Below, in pieces: positions 9,675 to 19,185 of a stretch of 64,000 nt of DNA (position 1 is its first letter; each line of letters starts with the position of its first letter). The position numbers and the translations under genes are program-made. Under the pieces are notes generated by a model. The model was given only the letters and a program-made list of their open reading frames with translations, was not told the DNA's origin and did not search any database. Origin of the DNA: Coprothermobacter platensis DSM 11748 (GTDB lineage Bacteria; Coprothermobacterota; Coprothermobacteria; Coprothermobacterales; Coprothermobacteraceae); NCBI RefSeq assembly GCF_000378005.1, contig NZ_KB899040.1, positions 67,163 to 131,162 on the forward strand, in the 5' to 3' direction.

Positions 9675-10691
9675 GTGAAATATGAAGATGCTGGAGTGAA
9701 CATTAACAGAGCCGATTCATTCATTGAGAAAATTAAACCCTTAGCGAAAGCCACATTGAAAGAGAATGTGATGGAGGGGATAGGCCCTTTCGCCTCTTTA
9801 GTTCAGCTCCAAGGCTACCGTGATCCTGTCTTGGTTTCCGGTACTGATGGAGTAGGAACCAAACTGAAAATTGCTTTTATGATGGGTAAGCATGATACCG
9901 TGGGCATCGATTTAGTCGCCATGTGTGTTAACGATGTACTTACCACTGGCGCCAAGCCATTGTTTTTCTTGGATTACTTCGCGTGCGGTGAGCTCAACGT
10001 GGATATTGCTGTTGACGTGGTTAAGGGCATAGCTAAAGGTTGTACCTTGTCTGATTGCAGTTTGGTAGGTGGTGAAACCGCAGAAATGCCTTCTTTTTAC
10101 CCAAAAGGCGAGTACGATTTGGCAGGTTTTTGCGTTGGTGTTGCCGAAAAAGATAAGCTTTTCTCCCCACAGAATGTAAACGTGGGGGATGCAGTTATTG
10201 GCTTAAGCTCTTCAGGGCTGCACAGTAACGGTTATTCCTTAATAAGAAAGATTTTCTTTGAAGATCATAACTATGGCATCGATGACTACGTACCTGAATT
10301 TGGTAAAACTTTGGGTGAGGAACTGCTCACACCCACCATTATTTACGTTCCTGTTTTTAACATTCTTGAAGACCTTCCTATAAAAGCAGCCGCTCACATT
10401 ACTGGTGGCGGCATTTTAGAAAACGTACCGCGTATTCTTCCAGAAGGCACTGCAGTAAACATAAATACAGGTAGCTGGCCTGTTCAACCTGTGTTTCACC
10501 TGGTGCAGAACCTTGGCGCTATCAATCTGATGGAAATGTACCGCACCTTTAATATGGGCATCGGTATGGTTCTCATAACCGCTCCTTCCGTCGTTGATGA
10601 GCTCTTGGATAGAGTCAATGGGAGTAACTTATGCAGCGCTTACCGTATTGGAGAAGTAGTGTCGGGCAGTGGTGAGGTTGTTCTTTTATGA
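9675..10691 (+). CDS. purM: Phosphoribosylformylglycinamidine cyclo-ligase (AIR synthetase)
   Basis: 338 residues if translation begins at the GTG at 9675, which directly precedes KYEDAGVNI, the usual N-terminus of PurM, and has AAGGTG 9 nt upstream. An earlier ATG at 9600 would overlap purF by 62 bp and add an atypical leader. Motifs LVSGTDGVGTKLKIA, DLVAMCVNDV and GGETAEMP match the family. The stop overlaps the purN start (ATGA). Confidence 0.95.
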   Translation: MKYEDAGVNINRADSFIEKIKPLAKATLKENVMEGIGPFASLVQLQGYRDPVLVSGTDGVGTKLKIAFMMGKHDTVGIDLVAMCVNDVLTTGAKPLFFLDYFACGELNVDIAVDVVKGIAKGCTLSDCSLVGGETAEMPSFYPKGEYDLAGFCVGVAEKDKLFSPQNVNVGDAVIGLSSSGLHSNGYSLIRKIFFEDHNYGIDDYVPEFGKTLGEELLTPTIIYVPVFNILEDLPIKAAAHITGGGILENVPRILPEGTAVNINTGSWPVQPVFHLVQNLGAINLMEMYRTFNMGIGMVLITAPSVVDELLDRVNGSNLCSAYRIGEVVSGSGEVVLL

Positions 10692-11335
10692 ACATTGTTG
10701 TGTTGGTTTCAGGCAGGGGAACAGATCTTCAATCTATCATTGATGCAGTAGAAAGCGGCTATCTAGAGGTGGAGATAAAGGCGGTCATAAGTGATAAAGA
10801 CAACGCTTACGCTCTTGAACGGGCTAAGAATCATGGCATACCAACGTATGTGCTTGCCAAGAAGGTGCTAAGAGATGGTTTCCAGGAAGCGCTTTTGGAT
10901 CTATTGCTCATGCTTAATCCCGATTTGATCGTGCTCGCTGGTTTTTTGACAATACTGAGCCCATCCATTATTGAACACTTTACTCAGAGGATTATCAACA
11001 TACATCCGGCACTCTTACCTTCTTTTTGTGGGAAAGGTTATTACGGCATGGCTGTTCATGAAGCTGTTTACCGTAGTGGGGTTAAATACACTGGTTGCAC
11101 TGTGCATTTTGTCAATGCAGGTGTTGATATGGGGCCCATCATACTTCAAGAGGTTGTAAAGTTGGACGATGACGACACGCCGGAGCGCATTGCTGAGAAG
11201 GTTTTAGAGGTGGAGCATAAGCTTTTGCCTGAAGCAATAAAACTCATAGCGGAAGGTAGAGTGGTAATAGAAGGCAACCGTACTCGCATACTGCCGGCGA
11301 AAGGTGGCAAAGGTGAGGAAGGAGGAAGACAATGA
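10688..11335 (+). CDS. purN: Phosphoribosylglycinamide formyltransferase
   Basis: 215 residues. It transfers formyl from 10-formyl-THF to GAR. N-terminal [11 protein letters not shown] is the phosphate-binding loop. [10 protein letters not shown] contains the catalytic Asn and His, and VDMGPII the catalytic Asp. The longer SFCGKGYYG loop is the form I recall from Gram-positive anaerobes. It overlaps purM and purH by 4 bp at each end (ATGA). Confidence 0.96.
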   Translation: MNIVVLVSGRGTDLQSIIDAVESGYLEVEIKAVISDKDNAYALERAKNHGIPTYVLAKKVLRDGFQEALLDLLLMLNPDLIVLAGFLTILSPSIIEHFTQRIINIHPALLPSFCGKGYYGMAVHEAVYRSGVKYTGCTVHFVNAGVDMGPIILQEVVKLDDDDTPERIAEKVLEVEHKLLPEAIKLIAEGRVVIEGNRTRILPAKGGKGEEGGRQ

Positions 11336-12867
11336 GCAATAAAAGAAGAGCACTCATAAGTGTGTCTGATAAAGAAGGCGTGGTGTCCCTGGCTCGAGAG
11401 CTTAAAAGCCTTGGTTTTGACATTATTTCTACGGGTGGCACCTACAAACTTTTGCGGGAAAATGGCATTGACGCTACACAAGTTTCCGACGTGACGAGTT
11501 TTCCAGAGATACTTGACGGTCGAGTGAAAACACTTCATCCAAACATCCATGCAGGCATATTGGCGGATGTGCGCAATCCCGAGCATTTGGCTCAGATTTC
11601 TTTGCTCGGTATTGAACCTATCGAGATGGTGGTGGTAAACCTTTATCCTTTCAAAGAAACCATCCTTAAAAACGATTGCACTATAGATGATGCCATAGAG
11701 AATATCGACATCGGCGGCCCAACACTCATAAGGGCTGCGGCAAAGAACTGGCAAAATGTCGCTGTTGTGGTGGACTCTAACGATTACGCAAAAGTAATTG
11801 ATGAATTAAAGATGAGCGGTTCACTTAGCTTGGAAACGCGCTTTTCTTTGGCGGCGAAGGCATTTCGACATACAGCTTTTTATGATGGCATAATAAGTAA
11901 TTATTTTTCTCAGAAAACAGGTAATCTCTTCCCAGAGCTTATTACGCTTCCCTTTGAGAAAGTGCAAGACTTACGCTACGGTGAAAATCCACATCAGCGT
12001 GGTGCTTTCTACAAAGATCCTTTAGCTTGTAGCGCTTTGGCAAACTACGAGCAATTACAGGGTAAAGAGCTTTCATTCAATAACCTGCACGATGTGAGTG
12101 CTGTTGTGGAAATGCTTCAGGAGTTTCCAGAAATGCCCTGTGCAGTGGCTGTAAAACATGCTAATCCATGCGGTGTAGGCATAGGCGAAAGCCTTTTAGA
12201 TGCTTACATGAAGGCTTATGAAAGCGATCCTGTGTCTATCTACGGCGGCATCGTTGGTGTCAATGGCATATTGGACCAGGAAACTGCCGAGGAGCTCTCA
12301 AAACAGTTTCTGGAAGTGATAGTAGCGCCAGACTTTAGCAAGGAAGCTTTATCCATACTTGGAAAGAAGAAAAACTTGCGTTTGTTAAAGGTAGACCTTA
12401 CACCCATTCATGGCTACGACATAAAAGCGGTAGAAGGCGGTGTGCTGCTGCAAGATAAAGACTCTATCGACTTGGACGAAAACAAGCTGACTGTTGTCAC
12501 AGAAATACAGCCCACTCCGTTGCAGATGGCGGACATGCATTTTGCTTGGAAGGTGGTAAAACATTTAAGCTCCAACGCCATCGCGCTGGTCAAGAATCAG
12601 GGGACTGTTGGCCTTGGCGGTGGCCAAGTAAACCGGGTGGGAGCTGCACAGATAGCTATTAAGCAGGCAGGAGAGAAGTCTGAAGGCTGCGTCATGGCTT
12701 CTGATGGTTTCTTCCCCTTCAGCGATTCTGTGGAAGTTGCAGCGCAGGCTGGCATAAGTGCTATTATCCAGCCGGGTGGATCAAAGCGCGATCAGGAATG
12801 CATCGATGCAGCTAATAAATATCATATTGCCATGGTGTTTACTCACATAAGGCATTTTCGCCACTAA
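11332..12867 (+). CDS. purH: Bifunctional AICAR formyltransferase / IMP cyclohydrolase
   Basis: 511 residues, the usual length. The N-terminal IMP cyclohydrolase domain begins [12 protein letters not shown] and contains [13 protein letters not shown] and [18 protein letters not shown]. The C-terminal transformylase domain contains [19 protein letters not shown] and the Lys-His pair. It completes IMP synthesis. GC content and codon use match the neighbours. Confidence 0.97.
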   Translation: MSNKRRALISVSDKEGVVSLARELKSLGFDIISTGGTYKLLRENGIDATQVSDVTSFPEILDGRVKTLHPNIHAGILADVRNPEHLAQISLLGIEPIEMVVVNLYPFKETILKNDCTIDDAIENIDIGGPTLIRAAAKNWQNVAVVVDSNDYAKVIDELKMSGSLSLETRFSLAAKAFRHTAFYDGIISNYFSQKTGNLFPELITLPFEKVQDLRYGENPHQRGAFYKDPLACSALANYEQLQGKELSFNNLHDVSAVVEMLQEFPEMPCAVAVKHANPCGVGIGESLLDAYMKAYESDPVSIYGGIVGVNGILDQETAEELSKQFLEVIVAPDFSKEALSILGKKKNLRLLKVDLTPIHGYDIKAVEGGVLLQDKDSIDLDENKLTVVTEIQPTPLQMADMHFAWKVVKHLSSNAIALVKNQGTVGLGGGQVNRVGAAQIAIKQAGEKSEGCVMASDGFFPFSDSVEVAAQAGISAIIQPGGSKRDQECIDAANKYHIAMVFTHIRHFRH

Positions 12868-12889
12868 GAAAGGGGGAGCATGAGTCATC

Positions 12890-14152
12890 ATGAATATTTT
12901 AGTAATAGGCAGTGGTGGGCGGGAACATGCGTTGATTTATAAGCTTAGACAAAGCCCGCAAGTGAGGAAAATTTACTGCGCACCGGGAAATGGAGGCATA
13001 GCTTCCATGGCTGAAACGGTTGACATTGGCCCTTTGGAAGTGGATAAACTCAGGGCTTTTGCCTTGAGCGCAGGGATCGATTTAACGGTGGTTGGTCCTG
13101 AAATACCTCTTATGGCTGGCATTGCGGATGTATTCGAGGACGCAGGACTAACTGTGTTTGGTCCTAAAAAGTCTGCTGCTGTGTTGGAAGGCAGTAAAGT
13201 ATTTGCAAAAGACCTGATGAAGCGCTGCAATGTATCCACCGCTAACTTTGAAGTGTTTTCTCATTTAGGGGACGCTCTTTCTTACGTTAGAAAGCAGCAC
13301 AGACCACTGGTAGTAAAAGCTGACGGCTTAGCACAAGGAAAGGGCGTAAGTGTCTGCCACAGTGAAGAAGAAGCAGAAACTGCTTTACGTAACCTGATGG
13401 AAGAAAAGGCATTTGCTGGCGCAGGCGAGAAGGTGGTTGTGGAAGAACTGCTGGAAGGCAAAGAAGCCTCCGTGTTTGCGCTATGCAACGGTGAAAATGG
13501 CGTTATTTTTGGTAGTGCCATGGATTACAAGCGCGCCCATGATAATGATGAAGGGCCCAATACAGGAGGGATGGGCAGCGTAAGCCCACATCCCATGTTA
13601 GATAAAAACATGGAACAAACGGTTCTGAATACTGTTGTTTTGCCGATTTTGCATGGTTTACTGGAGCAAGGCATAGCCTATAAAGGTGTTTTATATGTTG
13701 GCCTCATGCTTACTAAAGATGGACCAAAGGTGTTGGAGTTCAATGTGCGCTTTGGAGACCCAGAAACGCAGGCAATGATGCCACTTTTGAAGAGTGATTT
13801 GCCAGAGCTGATGATGGCAACATGCATTGGTGATATGGGTCATATTAATGTGGATTGGGCTAGCGAAAAATCTGTTTGCATAGTGGCAGCATCACAAGGA
13901 TATCCCGGGCATTACGAAACAGGTTTCCCTATTACGGGTTTGAATGATGTGAAGGATGGGTTTGTATTTCACGCTGGAACAGCCATTGGAAAGAACGGTT
14001 CCGTTATCACATCAGGCGGGCGTGTTCTGAATGTTGTTGCTACTGGCAAAAACTACGAAGAAGCACGACAAAAAGCCTACATGGAGGTGCAAAAAATTTC
14101 GTTTCCTGGTATGTTTTACCGGAGCGACATTGCAGCTAACTTAGATACGTAA
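12890..14152 (+). CDS. purD: Phosphoribosylamine--glycine ligase
   Basis: 420 residues, an ATP-grasp enzyme making GAR. N-terminal LVIGSGGREHAL is the glycine-rich loop; KADGLAQGKGV and EFNVRFGDPETQ are the ATP-grasp motifs. It is the last gene of the operon and ends 8 bp from the stop of the convergent deacetylase gene, with no hairpin between them. purA, purB and purK are not in the window. Confidence 0.97.
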   Translation: MNILVIGSGGREHALIYKLRQSPQVRKIYCAPGNGGIASMAETVDIGPLEVDKLRAFALSAGIDLTVVGPEIPLMAGIADVFEDAGLTVFGPKKSAAVLEGSKVFAKDLMKRCNVSTANFEVFSHLGDALSYVRKQHRPLVVKADGLAQGKGVSVCHSEEEAETALRNLMEEKAFAGAGEKVVVEELLEGKEASVFALCNGENGVIFGSAMDYKRAHDNDEGPNTGGMGSVSPHPMLDKNMEQTVLNTVVLPILHGLLEQGIAYKGVLYVGLMLTKDGPKVLEFNVRFGDPETQAMMPLLKSDLPELMMATCIGDMGHINVDWASEKSVCIVAASQGYPGHYETGFPITGLNDVKDGFVFHAGTAIGKNGSVITSGGRVLNVVATGKNYEEARQKAYMEVQKISFPGMFYRSDIAANLDT

Positions 14153-14160
14153 CATGGATT

Positions 14161-15645
14161 TCAGTCTAAACCCTGTTTCATTTCTCCCTGGTTGGAAATG
14201 GATCGACTTAAGTAGGCTGTTTTTGATGCAGTTGATACCTCACCTAAACCATCTTTCACTTTTACTAAAATGGTGTGCTTACCCGGTTTCGTTAGATTGA
14301 TGACTTCTTGATCATCGTAGGCGATGCCTTTAGGAGGCACAATTTGTCTGCCGTCTAAGAACCACTGAGCTGTTACCGGTCCATAACCTGTGGGCTTGTT
14401 GAAGAAATCAGGTATTTCTGTTGTGGTAGAGCGTATGTCTGCCGTTAATGTTATCTTTCCAGTGGAGGTAAACACGACAGACGGCGAATTTATAAAACGT
14501 ACGGTGAGTTTGTCTACCAACGTTACCATTTTGCGTCCTCGTAGCATGTTGCCCAGAGAATCTGTGACAGTAAAACTCATTCCATAGTTTGTACCGTACT
14601 GTTTTGCCGTTTGCAAAGTTGGGCGGAATGGTATTGGAACAACAGTCTGCATGATGGAAGCACTAAATGATGGCATGATGCCTTCAGGATTTCCATCTAT
14701 GCGAACGTGGTACGGTCCTTTACCTCCAGTGAAAGAAATGACTTGGTCACATTGAGTAGACTCATTTTTGAAAAGTGCACAAGCGGGTGGGCCGTCTGGC
14801 TCTCCTACAAGCTTTCCGTTCAATATATTGTCTATTCTTCTTGTAATGAGTATGCCACCTACTTTGTAGTACACGTAAGCAGGCAGTGCATTTATGTAAA
14901 CTCTTGGTAGCAGAAGCCAATCATCTGTTTTGTAAGCAATTCCATACTGCGTTGTGACATCCATTGTTATGCCGTATTTTGCTAAAAGATGTTCTGTTTG
15001 GTCATTGTATTCTCCGTAAGGAACTGCAAATGAGGTTATGTCATAGCCGGGAATGATGTTTTTGACTTTCTCTATAACCCCCTTTATTTCTGCCTCCTGC
15101 TCTTGGTCAGATAAGTATTTGAGATTGTAGTGGTCTAATGTATGGCCTCCAATTTCTACTAAACCTGTACCAACCATGGTTTTTATCTCTTGGTCCGTTA
15201 AATATCCAGGCACATTTATGTCGTTGCCAATAACGAAATCAGTAAAAGGAATTTTGTACTTTTTTGCAATAGGCAGTGCATACCTATAAACGCTTTCGTA
15301 TCCGTCGTCAAACGTTATAACGACCGTTCTGTTTGGTAGCTGCTTGCCAGAGGCCCACAAATCATGCACTTGAGAAAGCTTCATGAATGTATAGCCTTTT
15401 CCTTTCAATTGCTTGATTATTTGGTCAAATACAGATTGCGGCAGATAAAGCGTTTTCTTGCTTGGAGAAGCATTCCTATTCACCATGCCTATTTCGTGGA
15501 AGCACAAAATCAATACGCCATTATCAACCTGTAAATTCTGTGCTTTCAATGGTGTAACACATGCTGTGGAAAAAATGAGTGCAACAACCAAAATTGCACC
15601 TGCAGTTTTCCATACGACGGTTTCCACATTCTTCTTGCTTTCCAT
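14161..15645 (-). CDS. Exported polysaccharide deacetylase with C-terminal beta domains
   Basis: 494 residues. An N-terminal hydrophobic segment (about 12-32) acts as signal or anchor. The NodB domain (about 40-270) has CFHEIG, the metal-binding aspartate motif VITFDDGYESV and GGHTLDHYNL with the two histidines, so the active site is intact. Residues about 290-480 form beta-rich, Ig-like or PKD-like repeats, suggesting carbohydrate or wall binding. The likely substrate is N-acetylated wall or exopolysaccharide glycan. It is convergent with purD and divergent from gldA. Confidence 0.82.
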   Translation of the reverse strand: MESKKNVETVVWKTAGAILVVALIFSTACVTPLKAQNLQVDNGVLILCFHEIGMVNRNASPSKKTLYLPQSVFDQIIKQLKGKGYTFMKLSQVHDLWASGKQLPNRTVVITFDDGYESVYRYALPIAKKYKIPFTDFVIGNDINVPGYLTDQEIKTMVGTGLVEIGGHTLDHYNLKYLSDQEQEAEIKGVIEKVKNIIPGYDITSFAVPYGEYNDQTEHLLAKYGITMDVTTQYGIAYKTDDWLLLPRVYINALPAYVYYKVGGILITRRIDNILNGKLVGEPDGPPACALFKNESTQCDQVISFTGGKGPYHVRIDGNPEGIMPSFSASIMQTVVPIPFRPTLQTAKQYGTNYGMSFTVTDSLGNMLRGRKMVTLVDKLTVRFINSPSVVFTSTGKITLTADIRSTTTEIPDFFNKPTGYGPVTAQWFLDGRQIVPPKGIAYDDQEVINLTKPGKHTILVKVKDGLGEVSTASKTAYLSRSISNQGEMKQGLD

Positions 15646-15690
15646 GCCTTCGCTATTTTATCTTAAAAAAGTCTTTTACCAACATTATGA

Positions 15691-15708
15691 GTTAAAAACT
15701 CTTTTAAC
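15691..15708. repeat. Inverted repeat between divergent deacetylase and gldA genes
   Basis: GTTAAAA and TTTTAAC form a perfect 7-bp repeat around a 4-base centre in the AT-rich divergent intergenic region. It could be an operator. Confidence 0.35.
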
Positions 15709-15823
15709 ATTTAGTGTAATATGTCACTTTTATTTAATAAAACAGTGAATTATATATCTATATGTACGGATAACATATGAGTAGAAAGATGAAGTAACAA
15801 AAATTACAAAGGGGATGAAAATT

Positions 15824-16927
15824 ATGGCAATAACGACGACACTTTTTCCTGGGAGGTACTTACAGGGAGTAGGCGCGATGAAGACAGTGGGAAAAGAAGC
15901 ATTGCGCTTTGGTGATAATGCTCTTCTTATTGTTGATCCTTACATTCTGAAAAATGTTTTTTCGGGTGTTAGACCATTGGTAGAAAAATCTGTGGCTTTG
16001 CATGTAGAACAGTTTGGTGGAGAATGTAGCGATGAAGAAATAGAAAGACTTTCTGAAATATGTAAGAGGAACGGATGTAATGTTGTAATCGGCATGGGCG
16101 GGGGAAAAACGCTTGACACCGCCAAGGCAACAGCCTTCAGTCTTCGACTTCCCGTGGTTATTGTCCCTACTACTGCTTCTACTGATGCCCCTTGCAGTGC
16201 TTTGGCCGTTATCTACACAAAGGAAGGGCAATTCAAGAGATATTTGCCACTTCCTCAAAACCCTAATTTGGTTCTGGTGGATACAGAAGTCATTGCTAAT
16301 GCACCTGTACGGTTCCTAATTGCAGGTATGGGTGATGCTCTTTCTACTTACTTCGAAGCTGAATCTTGCCATCAGAAATATGCGCCTAATATGAGCGGAA
16401 ACGTAGGCTCTTTCACTGCTTATGCTCTGGCTCGGTTATGTTTTGACACGCTGATGGAATATGGACCAGCAGCAAAAATAGCTTGCGAAACAAAAGTAGT
16501 TACACCAGCGCTTGAACGTATCGTTGAAGCTAATACGCTTCTAAGTGGCCTTGGATTTGAGAGCGGGGGTTTAGCAGCAGCTCATGCTTTGCACAATGGA
16601 TTAACTGTTTTAGAAGATACTCACGAGTATTATCACGGCGAAAAAGTTGCTTACGGAACATTGGCCTCCTTGTTCTTGACAGATAAGCCTATGCATACTA
16701 TCGATAGAGTCTATACTTTTTGCGAAATTGTGGGACTTCCAACTACCCTAAGTGGTATTGGCTTGTCAAAAGTTAGCGATGCAGAGCTGATGAAAGCTGC
16801 TGAAGCAGCATGTGCAGAAGGGGAAACCATATATAACGAACCCGTACCCGTTTCACCAGAAGCTGCGTTCAACTCCTTAAAGGCTGCTGACGCCTATGGC
16901 AGACAAAGAAAACTAATGCAGCATTAG
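15824..16927 (+). CDS. gldA: Glycerol dehydrogenase (Zn-dependent, NAD)
   Basis: 367 residues from the ATG at 15824, which sits 9 nt after AAGGGG; the ATG at 15815 abuts the ribosome site. The nucleotide-binding GMGGGKTLDTAKA and VPTTASTDAP loops are typical of iron-type alcohol dehydrogenase fold GldA proteins. Zinc ligands are expected in MGDALSTYFEA (Asp), AAHALHNG (His) and YHGEKVAYG (His). It oxidises glycerol to dihydroxyacetone. It stands alone; no dha kinase is nearby. Confidence 0.92.
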   Translation: MAITTTLFPGRYLQGVGAMKTVGKEALRFGDNALLIVDPYILKNVFSGVRPLVEKSVALHVEQFGGECSDEEIERLSEICKRNGCNVVIGMGGGKTLDTAKATAFSLRLPVVIVPTTASTDAPCSALAVIYTKEGQFKRYLPLPQNPNLVLVDTEVIANAPVRFLIAGMGDALSTYFEAESCHQKYAPNMSGNVGSFTAYALARLCFDTLMEYGPAAKIACETKVVTPALERIVEANTLLSGLGFESGGLAAAHALHNGLTVLEDTHEYYHGEKVAYGTLASLFLTDKPMHTIDRVYTFCEIVGLPTTLSGIGLSKVSDAELMKAAEAACAEGETIYNEPVPVSPEAAFNSLKAADAYGRQRKLMQH

Positions 16928-17232
16928 TTTCGTCCAGTAATGTGGCATCAATGGCGGTTGGCTTGCTGACACTTTTTGATATTAATGTGAGATATCGTCC
17001 TACAGGGAGATAGTCAGGGAAAAAAGATGTTCACAAGCCGACCGTCAGCTGTTGACGTCATCACTGAGACGTACTTCCGAGCATTTCGCCAAATAGCATT
17101 CGGCCATACTTTTAAAAATGTTTTCCATGAAAATCATAGAAATAGCGGCACAGATAAATATGGTAGATTAAAGTTCCCATATGCATATAAGTGCTCCTGT
17201 GCCGTCTATATTTATATGTTACTATCCGTTTG
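16928..17232. other. Intergenic region without a supported gene
   Basis: No ORF here has a ribosome site and recognisable product. A 77-codon open frame (17027-17260) has no family signature and runs through the operator and promoter of the next operon. A weak 8-bp inverted repeat with a long loop lies at 17146-17204. Confidence 0.5.
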
Positions 17233-17249
17233 TTATCGTAGTACGATAA
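17233..17249. promoter_or_regulatory. Perfect 17-bp palindrome, candidate operator
   Basis: TTATCGTAGTACGATAA is a perfect 8+1+8 palindrome ending 7 bp before the -35 box of the DUF2975/HTH operon. Its position suggests autoregulation by the HTH protein encoded at 17822. Confidence 0.6.
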
Positions 17250-17256
17250 TTTTTCA

Positions 17257-17285
17257 TTGACATACGAAAAATGTTCAGCTATAAT
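17257..17285 (+). promoter_or_regulatory. Consensus promoter of the DUF2975/HTH operon
   Basis: TTGACA (17257-17262) and TATAAT (17280-17285) match the sigma-70 consensus exactly with a 17-bp spacer. It is the strongest promoter match in the window. Confidence 0.85.
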
Positions 17286-17331
17286 TATTGGGTAGTTGAT
17301 ACAGAAATGTACCGGAAAGAAGGTGTTACTT

Positions 17332-17811
17332 GTGAACCAGTCTTCACTGTCTAAGTGGTTGAAATGGATCCTGGTCGTTATCGGTTTATGCGGGCTGATA
17401 GTTTATGCCTGGGTAATCCCATCTCTTGGGAAAATGCTGCTTTCCGAGTACCCTGAATTTTCGTACTGTTACGTTCCATGGATGATTCTCATTGGAATTA
17501 CGGTTGTTCCATGTTATGTTGTGTTGGTATTTGGATGGAAAATTGCCGGAAACATAGGTATGGACCGTTCTTTCTCCTTGGAAAACGCAAAACTACTAAA
17601 ACAAATTGCCGTATTTGCTGCAGCTGACGCTGGATTTTTCTTTGTAATGAATGTTGTATATTGGTTTCTCAACATGAACCATCCCGGCATCGTGTTAGCG
17701 TCCATAACCATCCTGCTTGTTGGGACTGCAATTTCCGCTGCTTCTGCTATTCTGTCACACCTCGTGGGAAAAGCTGCGGAGCTTCAGAAACAAAGTGATC
17801 TGACGATATGA
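17332..17811 (+). CDS. DUF2975-like four-helix membrane protein
   Basis: 159 residues from the GTG at 17332, about 9 nt after GAAGG. Four hydrophobic segments are visible (about 11-31, 46-70, 90-112 and 120-145). The size, topology and pairing with a downstream small Cro/CI-type HTH gene match the DUF2975 family, whose function is unknown. The family assignment rests mainly on this pairing and layout. Confidence 0.65.
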   Translation: MNQSSLSKWLKWILVVIGLCGLIVYAWVIPSLGKMLLSEYPEFSYCYVPWMILIGITVVPCYVVLVFGWKIAGNIGMDRSFSLENAKLLKQIAVFAAADAGFFFVMNVVYWFLNMNHPGIVLASITILLVGTAISAASAILSHLVGKAAELQKQSDLTI

Positions 17812-17821
17812 GGAGGAGCGC

Positions 17822-18061
17822 ATGGAGGGCGAGATCATTTTCAATATTGATGTCATGCTTGCTAAACGTAAAATGAGCGTCACTGAACTTGCCGAACGGG
17901 TTGGCATTACCATTACCAATATTTCTATTCTAAAAAACGGGAAGGCGAAAGCGTTGAAGATCTCGACTCTGGCAAAGCTATGTGAAGCATTGGACTGTCA
18001 ACCCGGAGATATTTTGGAATACAGGCGGAAAGACAAAAGCGAAGCAGAAGAAACTTTATGA
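17822..18061 (+). CDS. Small Cro/CI (Xre)-family HTH regulator, YozG-like
   Basis: 79 residues; the ATG follows GAGGAGG. The helix-turn-helix spans about residues 12-70 (MLAKRKMSVTELAERVGIT, then LSTLAKLCEALDCQPGDILEY-like end). This compact Xre type commonly follows DUF2975 genes. It starts 10 bp after the membrane gene, so the two are co-transcribed. The palindrome at 17233 is a likely target. Confidence 0.82.
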   Translation: MEGEIIFNIDVMLAKRKMSVTELAERVGITITNISILKNGKAKALKISTLAKLCEALDCQPGDILEYRRKDKSEAEETL

Positions 18062-18508
18062 TAACCAAGCAAACTGAAACTATGTTAAGTAGGGGAAACG
18101 TTTTTAAAAACACCTTGTGCCGCGAACGTTAATTTGTATAAAGTCTACATTGGCGCACATTTCAAAAAAAACGCTTTGGATTGACCTGAAGGCTCTGACT
18201 ATCCATTTACAGCAAGCCGTTTTCATGGTGACGGGGAAACCTATGCGGAAATCAGCCATGAATATAAAGGATGCTGATAGTTCTGAAAGTTCTGTAGTGA
18301 GCAACCGCCTAGGAAGGGACCGTATTCACTGTGGAATTCACAATAATTGTCAAATGAAATCTAACCTCTTATAGGTGCATAATTCCAACAATTATTGGAG
18401 TTCCGGCTTCAATACGCCGATATAAGCTTAGTATGCAAACCTAATACAGTTTGCGAATCATATCTTTAAAGGGCTGCGCCGGAACATTAAAAGGTAAGAT
18501 ACATTTAA
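18062..18508. other. Probably decayed coding DNA, no intact gene
   Basis: No intact ORF is found. One forward frame around 18130-18280 reads like protein (for example YPFTASRFHGDGETYAEISH) but is interrupted by stops, and it leads towards the metalloprotease remnant downstream. The region appears to be eroded sequence after the HTH gene. Confidence 0.4.
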
Positions 18509-18754
18509 GAACATGTTTATGAAGTTATTGAAGCCCCCATGGGCGTGTCTCCTAAGGAAGTGCAAATAAGGGAAATGAAGCGTAAGTGGGCGAGCTGTTC
18601 ATCAAAGGGTAGGCTGAGTTTTTCTAAGGACTTGCTTGATCAAGATCCCGAATTCGTCAAAGAAGTAGTCATCCACGAGCTGTTGCACTTGAAAATTCCT
18701 AATCATGGTAAGTTGTTCAAATTGCTGCTCAAAAGCTACAAGGAAAGCCTGTAA
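18509..18754 (+). pseudogene. C-terminal remnant of a YgjP/DUF45 M48-like metallopeptidase
   Basis: About 81 codons are open after a stop at 18506. They contain the core of the family: REMKRKWASCSSKGRLSFS and VIHELLHLKIPNHG, with the HExxH-type zinc motif HELLH and the following PNHG. Intact family members are about 230 residues; the N-terminal two thirds are missing, and no ribosome site precedes the only ATG at 18539. Related DUF45 genes often accompany type I restriction loci, but none is seen here. Confidence 0.7.
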
Positions 18755-18762
18755 GAAATCTT

Positions 18763-19185
18763 TTAGTTTGATAGATTATTTAAATGGCGCTCCACAATCA
18801 GTGGCAGTTCATCCATGGTTTTTGTGCCAGGAATTGCGTTTAATGACACCGCCGCCAACGTATGCTCAGTTATGGCTTCTAAGTCATAAGGATGTTTCAC
18901 GCAAAGAATGTTAGGGGCATTGTCCATATAACCTTCTATAACCAAAAAGTCTGTGGAAGGTAGATCAATTTGTTCTTTAGTTGCTATTAGCTGTGAACCT
19001 TCTGGACCGCGAATCAGCGACCATACCGTTTTACTTGCCATTTGCAGATGTTTTTCAAGTTTTATAGAAGAATGAGCATGCTTCTCATAAGCCACTGTTC
19101 CATAAAGCTGAAGTATGTTGATAAGCTCTTGGCAAACAGTAGTCTTTCCACTGTTTTTGCGTCCAAATACGCTAAAGGTGATCAC
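18763..19185 (-). CDS. MobB-like P-loop NTPase
   Basis: 140 residues. The N-terminus FSVFGRKNSGKTTVCQEL carries a Walker A motif at residues 8-16 of the MobB type, and FLVIEGYMDNAPN is the MobB-style Walker B region. MobB binds GTP in molybdopterin-guanine-dinucleotide synthesis; no other molybdenum cofactor gene is nearby, so the role may differ. The GTG start overlaps the stop of the upstream gene (GTGA), making it the last gene of a three-gene operon with the M55 peptidase. Confidence 0.68.
   Translation of the reverse strand: MITFSVFGRKNSGKTTVCQELINILQLYGTVAYEKHAHSSIKLEKHLQMASKTVWSLIRGPEGSQLIATKEQIDLPSTDFLVIEGYMDNAPNILCVKHPYDLEAITEHTLAAVSLNAIPGTKTMDELPLIVERHLNNLSN

Noticed and set aside
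11146-11754. 202-codon minus-strand ORF across purN and purH
   Set aside because: Low-complexity antisense frame over two certain purine genes, with no ribosome site or domain.
17146-17204. Inverted repeat CGGCACAG / CTGTGCCG
   Set aside because: Only 8 bp with a loop of about 43 nt and no T-tract; too weak for a terminator or RNA element.
17027-17260. 77-codon open frame upstream of the DUF2975 operon
   Set aside because: It has no ribosome site or family signature and overlaps the palindrome and -35 box of the next operon.
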